The notes below the pieces were generated by a model. It saw nothing but the letters and a program-made list of their open reading frames with translations. It was not told where the DNA came from and did not search any database. The position numbers and the translations under genes were made by a program. This document shows positions 1 through 6,980 of a DNA stretch of 13,336 bases, piece by piece (position 1 is the stretch's first letter; every line of letters begins with the position of its first letter). The stretch lies in NCBI GenBank assembly GCA_021160845.1, contig JAGHBT010000103.1:1-13336 (forward strand), read 5' to 3'. This DNA comes from a bacterium (GTDB taxonomy: Bacteria; Krumholzibacteriota; Krumholzibacteriia; Krumholzibacteriales; WJIX01).

Positions 1-46
1 ATCTGCCAAGCATCCCATTAGCTCCGGTCACAAATATTTTCGCCAA
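1..46 (-). CDS. RmlD/SDR-type sugar nucleotide reductase or epimerase, N-terminal fragment
   Basis: Only the first 15 codons are inside the window; the gene runs off the left edge. They read LAKIFVTGANGMLGR, a first beta strand followed by the GxxGxxG dinucleotide-binding loop of extended short-chain dehydrogenases. The VTGANGMLG form is typical of dTDP-4-dehydrorhamnose reductase (RmlD) and related epimerase/reductases. The start is TTG (46-44). A perfect AAGGAG lies at 60-55, 8 nt upstream, and there is no closer ATG. It lies 21 bp downstream of the RmlC-like gene on the same strand, so the two are probably one transcript making a deoxysugar nucleotide. The Rossmann SDR fold is well supported. 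The exact substrate cannot be told from this fragment, and NAD-dependent epimerases share the motif. Confidence 0.75.
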   Translation of the reverse strand, partial: MAKIFVTGANGMLGR

Positions 47-67
47 GTCTTATTCTCCTTCTGAATT

Positions 68-523
68 TTAACCGTCTTTACGTTCCCATTTGTATGGAAT
101 ATCGTTATTATGAGGATGAATTCTGTGCTCATCAGGATTTTCATAATCGTATGGTTCGGTGACTGTGTTTATTATTATTGCTTCAGTATTACTTATGCCT
201 TTAAATCCATGGCAAACTCCGGGTGGTATCGTTACACGAATGGGATTGTGCTGGCCTACGAAAAATTCATTGACTTCACCGTGAGTTGGAGAGTCATCTC
301 TGTTATCATAAAGAACTATCTTTACCATTCCAATAATTGCCGTCATATAGTCGGTCTGCTTGTGGTGATAATGCCACCCCTTAACAACACCCGGATGGCA
401 GGTCGTCATATAAACCTGACCGAATTTTGTAAAATCTTTATCGTCTGCTCTGAGAATTTCCATCAGGCGTCCTCGCTCATCGGGGATAACCCTTAGTTTC
501 TTAACATTTACTCCATCAATCAT
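68..523 (-). CDS. RmlC-like cupin, dTDP-4-dehydro-6-deoxysugar 3,5-epimerase family
   Basis: The 151-residue product is a short RmlC-family cupin (classical RmlC is about 180 residues). The family signatures appear in order: PDERGRLMEI near 14-23, GWHYHHKQ at 49-56, a DSPTHG strand at 77-82, IPPGVCHGF at 99-107, and a C-terminal NNDIPYKW segment. H51 aligns with the catalytic base of RmlC and D141 with its partner aspartate. A candidate catalytic Tyr lies at 125 or 127. RmlC epimerises C3 and C5 of dTDP-4-keto-6-deoxyglucose; RmlD-type enzymes then reduce the 4-keto group, which fits the SDR gene 21 bp downstream. The ATG at 523-521 has AAGGAG 5 nt upstream. Because the protein is short and the HYHH context differs from the usual LHYQ, it could act on another keto-sugar. 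A C3/C4 ketoisomerase (FdtA/QdtA-like) is less likely. Confidence 0.82.
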   Translation of the reverse strand: MIDGVNVKKLRVIPDERGRLMEILRADDKDFTKFGQVYMTTCHPGVVKGWHYHHKQTDYMTAIIGMVKIVLYDNRDDSPTHGEVNEFFVGQHNPIRVTIPPGVCHGFKGISNTEAIIINTVTEPYDYENPDEHRIHPHNNDIPYKWERKDG

Positions 524-565
524 CTCATCTCCTTCATTCGGAATTAATATTTTATTCAGTGATAA

Positions 566-594
566 ATACTAACTTTAAATTCTGATTGTGTCAA
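566..594 (-). promoter_or_regulatory. Candidate sigma70-type promoter for the RmlC-like/SDR pair
   Basis: Read on the minus strand, a perfect TTGACA (594-589) is followed after 17 bp by TAGTAT (571-566, 4 of 6 matches to TATAAT). It lies 43 bp upstream of the cupin start codon. Position and spacing are right for transcription leftward away from the aminotransferase gene. Confidence 0.5.
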
Positions 595-686
595 GAATGC
601 CGTCCCATTAAAATAGATGAATATTTTGTTTATTTCATGGTGGATTCAACCAATAAGTGCAACTAATCGCGTTGGAGCAACTAAGT

Positions 687-804
687 TATGTTCTATTTAG
701 TAATGGATTCTTACTGTCCTCACATTATACTATACAAATAAAGCATTAATTGTTAATAGAGGGTAGAATATTTTTCTTAAAGATGCTATAATAAATAGAA
801 CATA
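687..804. repeat. 13-bp perfect inverted repeat bracketing 118 bp (possible MITE-like element)
   Basis: TATGTTCTATTTA at 687-699 is the exact reverse complement of 792-804. The two arms bracket 92 bp of AT-rich non-coding DNA. The outermost bases of both arms are TA, so the unit can be read as an 11-bp terminal inverted repeat flanked by a TA duplication, as in IS630/mariner-type miniature elements. No transposase is present. The right arm overlaps the last base of a TATAAT box, so a looping operator is an alternative reading. Confidence 0.4.
784..792 (+). promoter_or_regulatory. Candidate extended -10 promoter for the aminotransferase operon
   Basis: TGCTATAAT is a perfect -10 box with the extended TGn motif. 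No good -35 is found at the usual distance, which extended -10 promoters tolerate. The predicted transcription start, near 799, would give a leader of about 56 nt before the ATG at 855. Confidence 0.5.
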
Positions 805-854
805 TGTGCGATTTATTAAAGTTATGACAAACAAAATTAAAGGAACGGAAAAAC

Positions 855-1964
855 ATGGATAATATCCCTTTTTTTAGTCTGGGTGAAGCGACAATGAAAC
901 TTCGCAAGGAAATTGACGAAGCAATAGCTGAAGTAATAGATAACACTTCATTTGTACTCGGACCTGCGTTAGAAAATTTTGAACGAACCTTCGCGAACTA
1001 CTGTGGCGTAGATTATTGTGCTGGAATAAGCAGCGGGACTGCCGCACTTCATATGGCCCTTTTGGGATATGGCATTGGAATTGGAGACGAAGTAATAACA
1101 GTTCCTAACACATTTATTGCGACAGTTGAAGCAATAGCCATGACAGGTGCTAAACCGGTTCTGGTCGATGTTCTTGAAGATACCGCATTGATCGATCCTA
1201 CTAAATTGGAAGATGCTGTTACATCTAAAACAAAAGCTATTATACCGGTACACCTCTTTGGACAGTGTTGTGACATGGATCCTATTATTACAGTAGCTGA
1301 AAAACATGGTCTAAAAGTTATAGAGGATTCGTGCCAGGCTCATGGCGCTGAATATAAAGGGAAAAAGGCTGGCTCTCTTGGAGATGTCGCGGCATTTTCC
1401 TTTTATCCCAGTAAAAATCTTGGCGCTTTTGGCGAGGGGGGAGCGATAACTTCTAACGACGAGGATTTTATAGCTAAGATAAAGGGTATAAGGCACCACG
1501 GCCAACTTAGAAAAAACGAACATTCGATTCTCGGATACAACTATCGACTCCACACGATCCAGGCGGCTATCCTGAAAGTTAAGCTTAAATATCTTGATGA
1601 AGCTAATTCAAAACGTAGAAATCTAGCCGAGCGATATAGAAACAATCTCGAGAAACTCCCTTTTTGGTCTCAATCTGAGCAGGAAGGATGTAAGGCTGTT
1701 TACCATCTCTTTCCTGTAGCGTGTTCGAATAAATCAGAAGTGACTGAGGCTCTTGATAGAGCTCATATCGGGTGGGGGGAACATTATCCGGTTCCCGTAC
1801 ATCTTCAACCGGTTTTTTCATACCTTGAGTATGAGAAGGGCTCGTTCCCCATTTCAGAAAAGTTAATGAAAACAAGTTTGACATTACCAATGTTTCCGGA
1901 ATTAAAATTGTCACAGGTTGATGAAGTATGTAAAGTTTTGGAAAGTGTCGCTTCCTGGAATTGA
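855..1964 (+). CDS. DegT/DnrJ/EryC1/StrS-family PLP aminotransferase (sugar aminotransferase)
   Basis: This 369-residue protein has the full length of the sugar aminotransferase family. It transfers an amino group, usually from glutamate, to a keto-sugar nucleotide using PLP. The SGTAAL phosphate-binding loop is at 60-65. The cofactor-ring contact VIEDSCQAHGA is at 155-165. The Schiff-base lysine is K187 in FSFYPSKNLGAFGEGGAI. The C-terminal HYPVPVHLQP segment is also typical. The Gfo/Idh/MocA oxidoreductase and hexapeptide acyltransferase nearby suggest a 3-oxo-sugar substrate, as for WbpE/WlbC in the UDP-diacetamido-uronate pathway. A dTDP-linked amino-sugar route is possible given the RmlC/RmlD-like genes on the other strand. 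The ATG follows AAGGAAC by about 9 nt. The family call is secure; the substrate is inferred from neighbours. Confidence 0.92.
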   Translation: MDNIPFFSLGEATMKLRKEIDEAIAEVIDNTSFVLGPALENFERTFANYCGVDYCAGISSGTAALHMALLGYGIGIGDEVITVPNTFIATVEAIAMTGAKPVLVDVLEDTALIDPTKLEDAVTSKTKAIIPVHLFGQCCDMDPIITVAEKHGLKVIEDSCQAHGAEYKGKKAGSLGDVAAFSFYPSKNLGAFGEGGAITSNDEDFIAKIKGIRHHGQLRKNEHSILGYNYRLHTIQAAILKVKLKYLDEANSKRRNLAERYRNNLEKLPFWSQSEQEGCKAVYHLFPVACSNKSEVTEALDRAHIGWGEHYPVPVHLQPVFSYLEYEKGSFPISEKLMKTSLTLPMFPELKLSQVDEVCKVLESVASWN

Positions 1965-1988
1965 CATTATTTTTAAATGCGGGGGGAT

Positions 1989-2002
1989 AAGTATAGATAC
2001 TT
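1989..2002. repeat. Small dyad AAGTAT-AG-ATACTT in the aminotransferase/transferase spacer
   Basis: A 6-bp perfect inverted repeat with a 2-nt centre, just after a run of six G. It sits in the 78-bp gap before the sugar transferase. It could be an operator half-site pair or chance in AT-rich DNA. There is no T-tract, so it is not a terminator. Confidence 0.25.
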
Positions 2003-2042
2003 GATAATTTGGTTACAGAAATTGAAATAGGATGTTATTAAA

Positions 2043-2780
2043 ATGAAGCAAAATTCCTTGACATTACATGACATCAGAAAATCACATTTCTCTGAAAGCC
2101 ATCAGAGAAAGTTTGATAATATTGACATAAAAAGAATGAGTTTGTGTCAGCAAATATTGAAACGTGTAGCGGATATATTGATTTCTATTTTTGTACTTGC
2201 CGCTGGATTACCTTTTTTCCTTGCAATTTTCATTATTATTAGATTAACGTCAAGTGGCCCCGGGTTTTTTAAACAGGAACGCGTAGGGAAGGATGGGAAA
2301 GTTTTTATATTTATGAAGTTAAGAACGATGAAAGTTAACTCTGACGATTCCCAGCATAAGGAATTTTGCAAGCATTTTATACAGGAGGATAATTTCGGAT
2401 TAACTGTTGAAAACAAAGGTGATAAGGTATACAAAATGGTGAATGATCAGCGTATTACGGGGGTTGGAAGGTTTTTAAGAAAGAGCGGATTGGACGAGCT
2501 TCCACAATTTATTAATATACTTAAAGGAGAAATGACCTTGGTGGGACCGAGACCGCCTCTGAAGTATGAGTACAAATATTACGAGGATTGGCATAAACAA
2601 AGACTTAAGGTTAAACCCGGGCTTACCGGGCTGTGGCAAGTAAGTGGAAGAAGTCAGGTTTCTTTTCATGAAATGGTAATGCTTGATCTTTATTATATTG
2701 AAAATTGGTCGTTAATGATGGATTTCAAAATTACTTTGAAAACGATACCAGTCATGTTTACTGGTTCGGGCGGTTATTAA
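2043..2780 (+). CDS. Bacterial sugar transferase (polyprenyl-phosphate sugar-1-phosphate transferase)
   Basis: The 245-residue product is a small monotopic phosphoglycosyltransferase of the ExoY/WcaJ C-terminal type. It moves a sugar-1-phosphate from a nucleotide sugar onto undecaprenyl phosphate at the inner membrane, the first membrane step of glycan assembly. A hydrophobic re-entrant helix spans about 43-67 and contains a Pro (LPFF). It is preceded by a KRVADI motif. FKQERVG at 76-82 and MKLRTM at 91-96 follow, then the catalytic Asp-Glu pair D151/E152 in SGLDELPQ. MTLVGPRPP (164-172) and KPGLTGLWQVSGRS (191-204) are both diagnostic. The first 40 residues are polar, and the large N-terminal domain of WcaJ-type enzymes is absent. 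A weak TAGGA lies 10 nt before the ATG. Whether it loads the amino sugar made by its neighbours is an inference. Confidence 0.93.
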   Translation: MKQNSLTLHDIRKSHFSESHQRKFDNIDIKRMSLCQQILKRVADILISIFVLAAGLPFFLAIFIIIRLTSSGPGFFKQERVGKDGKVFIFMKLRTMKVNSDDSQHKEFCKHFIQEDNFGLTVENKGDKVYKMVNDQRITGVGRFLRKSGLDELPQFINILKGEMTLVGPRPPLKYEYKYYEDWHKQRLKVKPGLTGLWQVSGRSQVSFHEMVMLDLYYIENWSLMMDFKITLKTIPVMFTGSGGY

Positions 2781-2805
2781 TCCAGTCGGATGGATTGGAG
2801 GCATT

Positions 2806-3843
2806 TTGTTAACAATTGGAATAATAGGCTGTGGGTACTGGGGACCTAATCTTATTAGAAACTTTTTTAACCTTGAAGATGTGAGGGTAAAGATATGTTC
2901 TGATCTGTTGGAAAAAAGGTTAAATCATATGAAACATATCTATCCAACAACTGAAATTAGCAAAGATTACAAAGATATCATGAATGATCCGGAAATCGAT
3001 GCTGTCGTTGTAGCAACGCCTGTATCAACTCATTTTAGATTTGCAGAGGAAGCCCTTAACGCCGGTAAGCATGTTTTTTGTGAAAAACCACTCACAGATA
3101 AAATTGAGGATGGTATAAAACTTGTCAAACTTGCGGAGAGAAAAGGCCTCACACTGCTCGTAGGACACACTTTTGTATATACTGCAGCTGTAAATAAGAT
3201 CAAGGAACTTATTGATTCCGGTGAATTAGGAGAAATATATTATATAGCCTCTTCCAGACTTAATCTTGGACTCTTTCAAAAAGATATCAATGTAATATGG
3301 GATCTTGCCCCTCATGATATTTCCATAATGAACTATGTTCTTGGTTCCGTACCGATTGCTGTTTCTTCATCGGGGTTTTCTTATATACGGTCCGGCATTG
3401 AAGATGTTGGTTTTCTAACACTTCGTTATCCGGACTCTATTATTGCAAATCTTCACGTGTCGTGGTTAAACCCGAATAAAATAAGAACAACAACAGTAGT
3501 CGGCAGCAAAAAAATGCTGGTATATGACGACATTTCAAGTCTGGAGAAAATTCGTATTTATGATAAAGGGGTTGATGTTATTCCCCATTATGACACTTTT
3601 GGAGAATTCCATTTGTCCTACAGGTATGGAGATATAGATATACCGAAACTTGCAGACGCCGAACCGCTTAAAGTGGAATGTCAACACTTTGTTGATTGTA
3701 TCAACAAGAAAGCCGTTCCACGAAGTAGCGGTAGGGACGGACTTAAAGTAATGCTGGTACTGGATAGCGCGGGAAAGTCAATCCGGCAAGGAAATAAAGA
3801 AATCAAAATCGAATATCCCGATTTGTTTGATGATCCAGCGTAA
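2806..3843 (+). CDS. Gfo/Idh/MocA-family NAD(P)-dependent sugar oxidoreductase (WbpB/WlbA-like)
   Basis: The 345-residue protein starts with a Rossmann fold, IGIIGCGYWGPNLIRNF, with the GxGxxG loop at 8-13. The family motif EKPLT is at 93-97 (catalytic K94). WDLAPHDI is at 165-172, with H170 and D171 in the usual active-site positions. Relatives beside a DegT aminotransferase and a hexapeptide acetyltransferase (WbpB, WlbA) oxidise C3 of UDP-N-acetylglucosaminuronate, giving the 3-oxo substrate of the aminotransferase. The start is TTG at 2806. GGAGG at 2797-2801 is close (4 nt), and no ATG or GTG upstream is in frame. It starts 25 bp after the sugar transferase and ends 15 bp before the acyltransferase, so these are one operon. 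The family is certain; the WbpB-type role rests on context. Confidence 0.9.
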   Translation: MLTIGIIGCGYWGPNLIRNFFNLEDVRVKICSDLLEKRLNHMKHIYPTTEISKDYKDIMNDPEIDAVVVATPVSTHFRFAEEALNAGKHVFCEKPLTDKIEDGIKLVKLAERKGLTLLVGHTFVYTAAVNKIKELIDSGELGEIYYIASSRLNLGLFQKDINVIWDLAPHDISIMNYVLGSVPIAVSSSGFSYIRSGIEDVGFLTLRYPDSIIANLHVSWLNPNKIRTTTVVGSKKMLVYDDISSLEKIRIYDKGVDVIPHYDTFGEFHLSYRYGDIDIPKLADAEPLKVECQHFVDCINKKAVPRSSGRDGLKVMLVLDSAGKSIRQGNKEIKIEYPDLFDDPA

Positions 3844-3858
3844 AAGTTAGGAATTCCT

Positions 3859-4479
3859 TTGTCGATATCTGAAAATATTCAAATAGGTAAAGGTATTTTG
3901 TCCGATATAAATGTAATAATCGGTTACCTTTCACTAAGGAGCGGTGTTAGTGACAAACTGATTATTGGAGATGGCGCGCGCGTTAGAAGTGGAACTGTAA
4001 TATACGCGGGTTCAAGTATAGGCAAGGGGCTTGAGACCGGTCATAATGTTGTGATACGCGAACAAAATGAAATTGGTAACAACTTCTCTATATGGAATAA
4101 TTCTGTTATAGATTACGGATGCACGATTGGAAACGGGGTAAAGATCCACTGCAATATTTATGTTGCTCAATTTACGGTAGTTGAAGATGGGGTTTTTATG
4201 GCACCTGGAGTTACTATTTCAAATGATATACATCCGGGATGCCCTGAATCAAATGAATGTATGCGTGGTCCAATATTAAAAAAAGGTTGCCGTCTTGGAG
4301 TAAATGTCACGGTTGTACCCTATGTTACTATCGGAGAAGAAACACTTATCGGCGCGGGTTCTGTTGTTACAAAGGATATACCGGCAGGCGTTCTTGCATA
4401 TGGTAATCCCGCGAGAGTCCACGCAAAACTATCTGATCTTGTCTGTAAAACCGGACGAAGAGAAGCACCCTATCGTTAG
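3859..4479 (+). CDS. Left-handed beta-helix (hexapeptide-repeat) N-acyltransferase, WbpD-like
   Basis: The 206-residue protein consists mostly of hexapeptide repeats with Ile/Val every sixth residue. They run from about 35 (IIGDGARVRSGTVIYAG) to about 175 (LIGAGSVVTKDIPAGVLAYG). It ends with the YGNPAR motif that closes the helix in sugar acetyltransferases. An active-site-like loop ISNDIHP is at 120-126, followed by a Cys-containing insertion (GCPESNECMRGP). Such trimeric enzymes acetylate the 3-amino group formed by a partner aminotransferase, using acetyl-CoA (WbpD, WlbB). The start is TTG at 3859 with TAGGA about 6 nt upstream. It lies 15 bp after the oxidoreductase and 12 bp before the next gene. 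The fold is certain; the acyl donor and position are inferred. Confidence 0.9.
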   Translation: MSISENIQIGKGILSDINVIIGYLSLRSGVSDKLIIGDGARVRSGTVIYAGSSIGKGLETGHNVVIREQNEIGNNFSIWNNSVIDYGCTIGNGVKIHCNIYVAQFTVVEDGVFMAPGVTISNDIHPGCPESNECMRGPILKKGCRLGVNVTVVPYVTIGEETLIGAGSVVTKDIPAGVLAYGNPARVHAKLSDLVCKTGRREAPYR

Positions 4480-4491
4480 AGGTCCCCATTG

Positions 4492-5709
4492 ATGGCAAAT
4501 TCTTTAGATAGCAAGAAGATTTTTATTCTTGTTTCCTCTCTTGTTACAGGTGGAGCGGAAGTTGTAGTAAGGACTATCGCAAATGGCCTCTCGGCCTCAA
4601 GGTTTGATATTCATATACTGTGTCTTTACAAACCCGGAAGGATTGGCCGGGAATTAATCGATTCGGGATTTAATGTTACATCGGGTATCTCTTCGTGCAA
4701 GTTTGATCCTTGTACCTTTTTCCGTTTGTTCAATATATTTTCCAAAAACAAAGACGCGGTTCTTTTATCGCTTGATCACCATAATGCTATATTCTGGGGC
4801 GCGATTGCAGCTAAAGCCGCGGGGTTGAAAAACAGAATACTATCTGTGCATTCAACCTTTTTAGGAGGGATACGATGCTCAAATATACAAGGGTCGAAAA
4901 ACAGAATACTATCTGTGCATTCAACCAGGTTTTTGGTAAGTAAGAAGACTTTCAAATTTACTGACAGGCTTGTTATGCCCTTATATAAAAATGTAGTTGC
5001 TTTGTCTAAAATGCACGCACGATATTTGGCAGAAGAGGAGAAAGTTGACAAACGACAATTAGCAATTATAAATAACGGTGTAAATGCTAATAAATTTTAT
5101 CCCTCAGATTCTGAAGAATCAAGAAGAAAATCAAAAAGGAAACTTTCAATTCCGGAAGGTAATACTACGGTAACTATTGTCGCTGCTCTGAGGCCGGAGA
5201 AGAATCATGATATGTTTCTTGATGCTGCTTTATTAGTTGCGGAAAAGAGGAAGAATATTACTTTCTTAATTGTAGGTGAGGGTGAGGAAAAGGCCAGACT
5301 GCAGACTGTAGTAAATAAAAATTTACTTGAAGACAGAGTGATTTTTATGGGCAACAGGAATGATATTCCGGAAATACTTTCAGCGACTGATATTTCCGTA
5401 CTTTCTTCAGTATGGGAGATATTTCCAGTGACAGTGTTAGAGGCAATGGCAGCCGGTTTGCCCGTTATATCCACAGATGTCGGCTCTCTTTCGGAAATAA
5501 TCAGGAATGATGAGGAGGGAATACTGATCCCGCCTGAAGACTCGGCGGCTCTGGCAAAAGCTATCGAAAGATTAGCGGATAATAAAGAAATCCGTCTGGA
5601 TATGGGGAAAAGAGCAAGAAAAAAAGTTTTAGAAAAATTCTCCACAGAGAGAATGTTAAGCCAATACGTGAAGCTGTTTGAAAAAACCCTGGATTTGGCG
5701 CCGCACTGA
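4492..5709 (+). CDS. GT4-family glycosyltransferase with an internal in-frame duplication
   Basis: This cytoplasmic GT-B enzyme is expected to add a sugar to the lipid-linked glycan. Counting from the ATG at 4492, the nucleotide/acceptor loop TGGAE is at 19-23. ALRPEKNHD, which opens the C-terminal domain, is at 232-240. The EX7E-type pair is E309/E317 in WEIFPVTVLEAMAAGLP, followed by STDVGSLSEII. An in-frame TTG sits directly before the ATG; SD AGAGG (4478-4482) could serve either, and the ATG is preferred at 9 nt. The oddity is that KNRILSVHST occurs twice, at residues 113-122 and 136-145. The two copies lie within a 69-bp duplicated and inserted unit not expected in the family. It sits in the N-terminal domain, where most GT4 proteins have one such strand. 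The enzyme may be altered or inactive. Donor and acceptor are unknown. Confidence 0.9.
   Translation: MANSLDSKKIFILVSSLVTGGAEVVVRTIANGLSASRFDIHILCLYKPGRIGRELIDSGFNVTSGISSCKFDPCTFFRLFNIFSKNKDAVLLSLDHHNAIFWGAIAAKAAGLKNRILSVHSTFLGGIRCSNIQGSKNRILSVHSTRFLVSKKTFKFTDRLVMPLYKNVVALSKMHARYLAEEEKVDKRQLAIINNGVNANKFYPSDSEESRRKSKRKLSIPEGNTTVTIVAALRPEKNHDMFLDAALLVAEKRKNITFLIVGEGEEKARLQTVVNKNLLEDRVIFMGNRNDIPEILSATDISVLSSVWEIFPVTVLEAMAAGLPVISTDVGSLSEIIRNDEEGILIPPEDSAALAKAIERLADNKEIRLDMGKRARKKVLEKFSTERMLSQYVKLFEKTLDLAPH
4822..4926 (+). repeat. 36-bp direct repeat (35/36 identical) inside the GT4 gene; each copy is a hairpin sequence
   Basis: Copy 1 is 4822-4857 and copy 2 is 4891-4926. They differ only at 4826 (T) versus 4895 (C) and lie exactly 69 bp apart, keeping frame. 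Copy 1 folds as GGTTGAA / TTCAACC (4823-4829 with 4851-4857) outside ACAGA / TCTGT (4832-4836 with 4843-4847) around a 6-nt loop. The 33 bp between copies (4858-4890) resembles neither copy. Confidence 0.85.
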
Positions 5710-5769
5710 ATATAGGGGAAAAAGAGATATTCTTCGAGCCTTGACTTTGACAGGAAGAGAAAATTCTAA

Positions 5770-6861
5770 TTGAAAATTGCAATGATAGGATCAAAAGGAA
5801 TCCCCGCTTTATTTGGGGGAATTGAGCGTCATGTGGAAGAAATCAGCGTTAGACTCGCTCGAAAAGGGCACAGCGTAACTGTTTTTGGGAGGAAGTCTTT
5901 TTGCCAGAATGGAAAATACCACCATGTTAATATACGTGTTTTGCCTTCAATCCAAACAAAGAATCTCGATACTGCAACAAATTCGTTTTATTCGACCTTC
6001 GTGGCAATATCCGGCTCTTTTGATATAATTCATTACCATGGTATAGGCCCATCCATTTTCACTCCCCTGGCAAAAATAAGCAGCAAAAAGATTGTTTCAA
6101 CAATACACGCTCCCGATTACAAACAGGTAAAATGGGGAATGTTTGCCAGTTATGTTCTAAAAATGGGTGAAAAACAGGCTGTATTGAGATCCGACGCGGT
6201 AATTGCAGTTTCAAAACTTATGTCGCAGCAACTTTACAAAAAATACGGCAAAGAAATTCATTACATTCCAAACGGAGCTAATATTTATAATAGGGGTGAG
6301 TTTCCCCTTCAGAAAGAATTTGGACTGGAAGAAGGAGGTTATATTCTAGCCGTAGGTAGGTTTATTGTAGAAAAAGGATTTCACACCCTCATTAAGGCCT
6401 TTAGGAAAATTAATACAGAGAAAAAACTTGTCATTGTCGGTAACAAATGCGATACCGATGAATATACAAAAATGCTGACAAAAATGGCACAGGATAAAGT
6501 TATATTTACCGGATTTTTATCTGGAATGAGGCTGAACAGGCTTTATGCTAACTCCTTTCTATATGTTTTACCTTCTTTAGTAGAAGGTTTGCCTATTTCT
6601 CTAATTGAGGCTATGAGTTTCGCGAACCCCGTACTTGTTAGTGATATCCCTGAAAACTTGGAGGTAATCGGGAATATGGATGTTACCTTTAGAAGAGATG
6701 ATGTAGGGGATCTAAAGAAAAAATTGGAAAAAATGCTGAAACTTAATAATGGACAAAGGGAAGAAATAGGGAACAGGTGTTTGGAAAAGGTTAAAGAATG
6801 TTATGATTGGGGTTTAATAACAGACAAACTGGAAAAAGTCTATCTGAAATTAAAGAAATGA
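5770..6861 (+). CDS. GT4-family glycosyltransferase with DUF1972-type N-terminus (rhamnosyltransferase-like)
   Basis: The 363-residue GT-B protein begins IAMIGSKGIPALFGGIERHVEEI. This is the hallmark of the DUF1972 (PF09314) subgroup of GT4, many of which are annotated as rhamnosyl- or other deoxyhexosyl-transferases. The donor-binding domain shows AVGRFIVEKGFHTLI (194-208). VEGLPISLIEAMSFANPVLVSD (271-292) carries the EX7E pair E272/E280. Length is normal for the family. The start is TTG at 5770; AGGAAG lies 12 nt upstream, which is long, but the motif at residue 3 onward fixes the N-terminus within a few codons. It lies 60 bp after the other GT4 gene and ends the glycan run. A deoxysugar donor made by the divergent RmlC/RmlD-like pair would fit, but this is inference. 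Confidence 0.92.
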   Translation: MKIAMIGSKGIPALFGGIERHVEEISVRLARKGHSVTVFGRKSFCQNGKYHHVNIRVLPSIQTKNLDTATNSFYSTFVAISGSFDIIHYHGIGPSIFTPLAKISSKKIVSTIHAPDYKQVKWGMFASYVLKMGEKQAVLRSDAVIAVSKLMSQQLYKKYGKEIHYIPNGANIYNRGEFPLQKEFGLEEGGYILAVGRFIVEKGFHTLIKAFRKINTEKKLVIVGNKCDTDEYTKMLTKMAQDKVIFTGFLSGMRLNRLYANSFLYVLPSLVEGLPISLIEAMSFANPVLVSDIPENLEVIGNMDVTFRRDDVGDLKKKLEKMLKLNNGQREEIGNRCLEKVKECYDWGLITDKLEKVYLKLKK

Positions 6862-6921
6862 TTGTAACATCAATATATATTGCATATCTTGTCTTAAGCA
6901 TAACGTCATTGCGATTGTCCT

Positions 6922-6944
6922 TATCAAAGTATTAACCTTTGATA
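6922..6944 (+). repeat. 8-bp perfect hairpin between the glycan operon and the SPOR gene
   Basis: TATCAAAG (6922-6929) and CTTTGATA (6937-6944) are exact reverse complements around a 7-nt loop. They lie 61 bp past the last glycosyltransferase stop. No U-run follows, so intrinsic termination is doubtful; an operator or RNA stem is possible. A 12-bp palindrome, CAATATATATTG (6871-6882), lies in the same spacer. Confidence 0.4.
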
Positions 6945-6980
6945 TACAGATGCGAAACTTAGAAAAGGGGTGAGAGGTTA

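Larger units (their letters stand above)
524..854. other. 331-bp divergent intergenic region
   Basis: No credible ORF is seen here. This AT-rich spacer separates the leftward cupin gene from the rightward aminotransferase gene. It holds a candidate promoter in each direction and two copies of GCAACTAA (659-666 and 677-684, 18 bp apart). It also holds a small dyad ATTAA-TTG-TTAAT (745-757) and a long-range 13-bp inverted repeat (687-699 with 792-804). This is where the locus would be expected to be regulated. No known operator was recognised. Confidence 0.6.

Noticed and set aside
110..496. Plus-strand open frame of 128 codons opposite the RmlC-like gene
   Set aside because: It is antisense to a convincing cupin with catalytic motifs; the composition is odd and no SD is evident.
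4776..5051. Minus-strand open frame of about 91 codons across the duplicated GT4 region
   Set aside because: It lies wholly inside a well-supported GT4 gene, has no recognisable family signature, and its apparent internal repeat is only the mirror of the DNA duplication.
6871..6882. Palindrome CAATATATATTG as an operator
   Set aside because: A 12-bp palindrome of alternating AT is likely by chance in DNA this AT-rich, and no promoter boxes are aligned with it.
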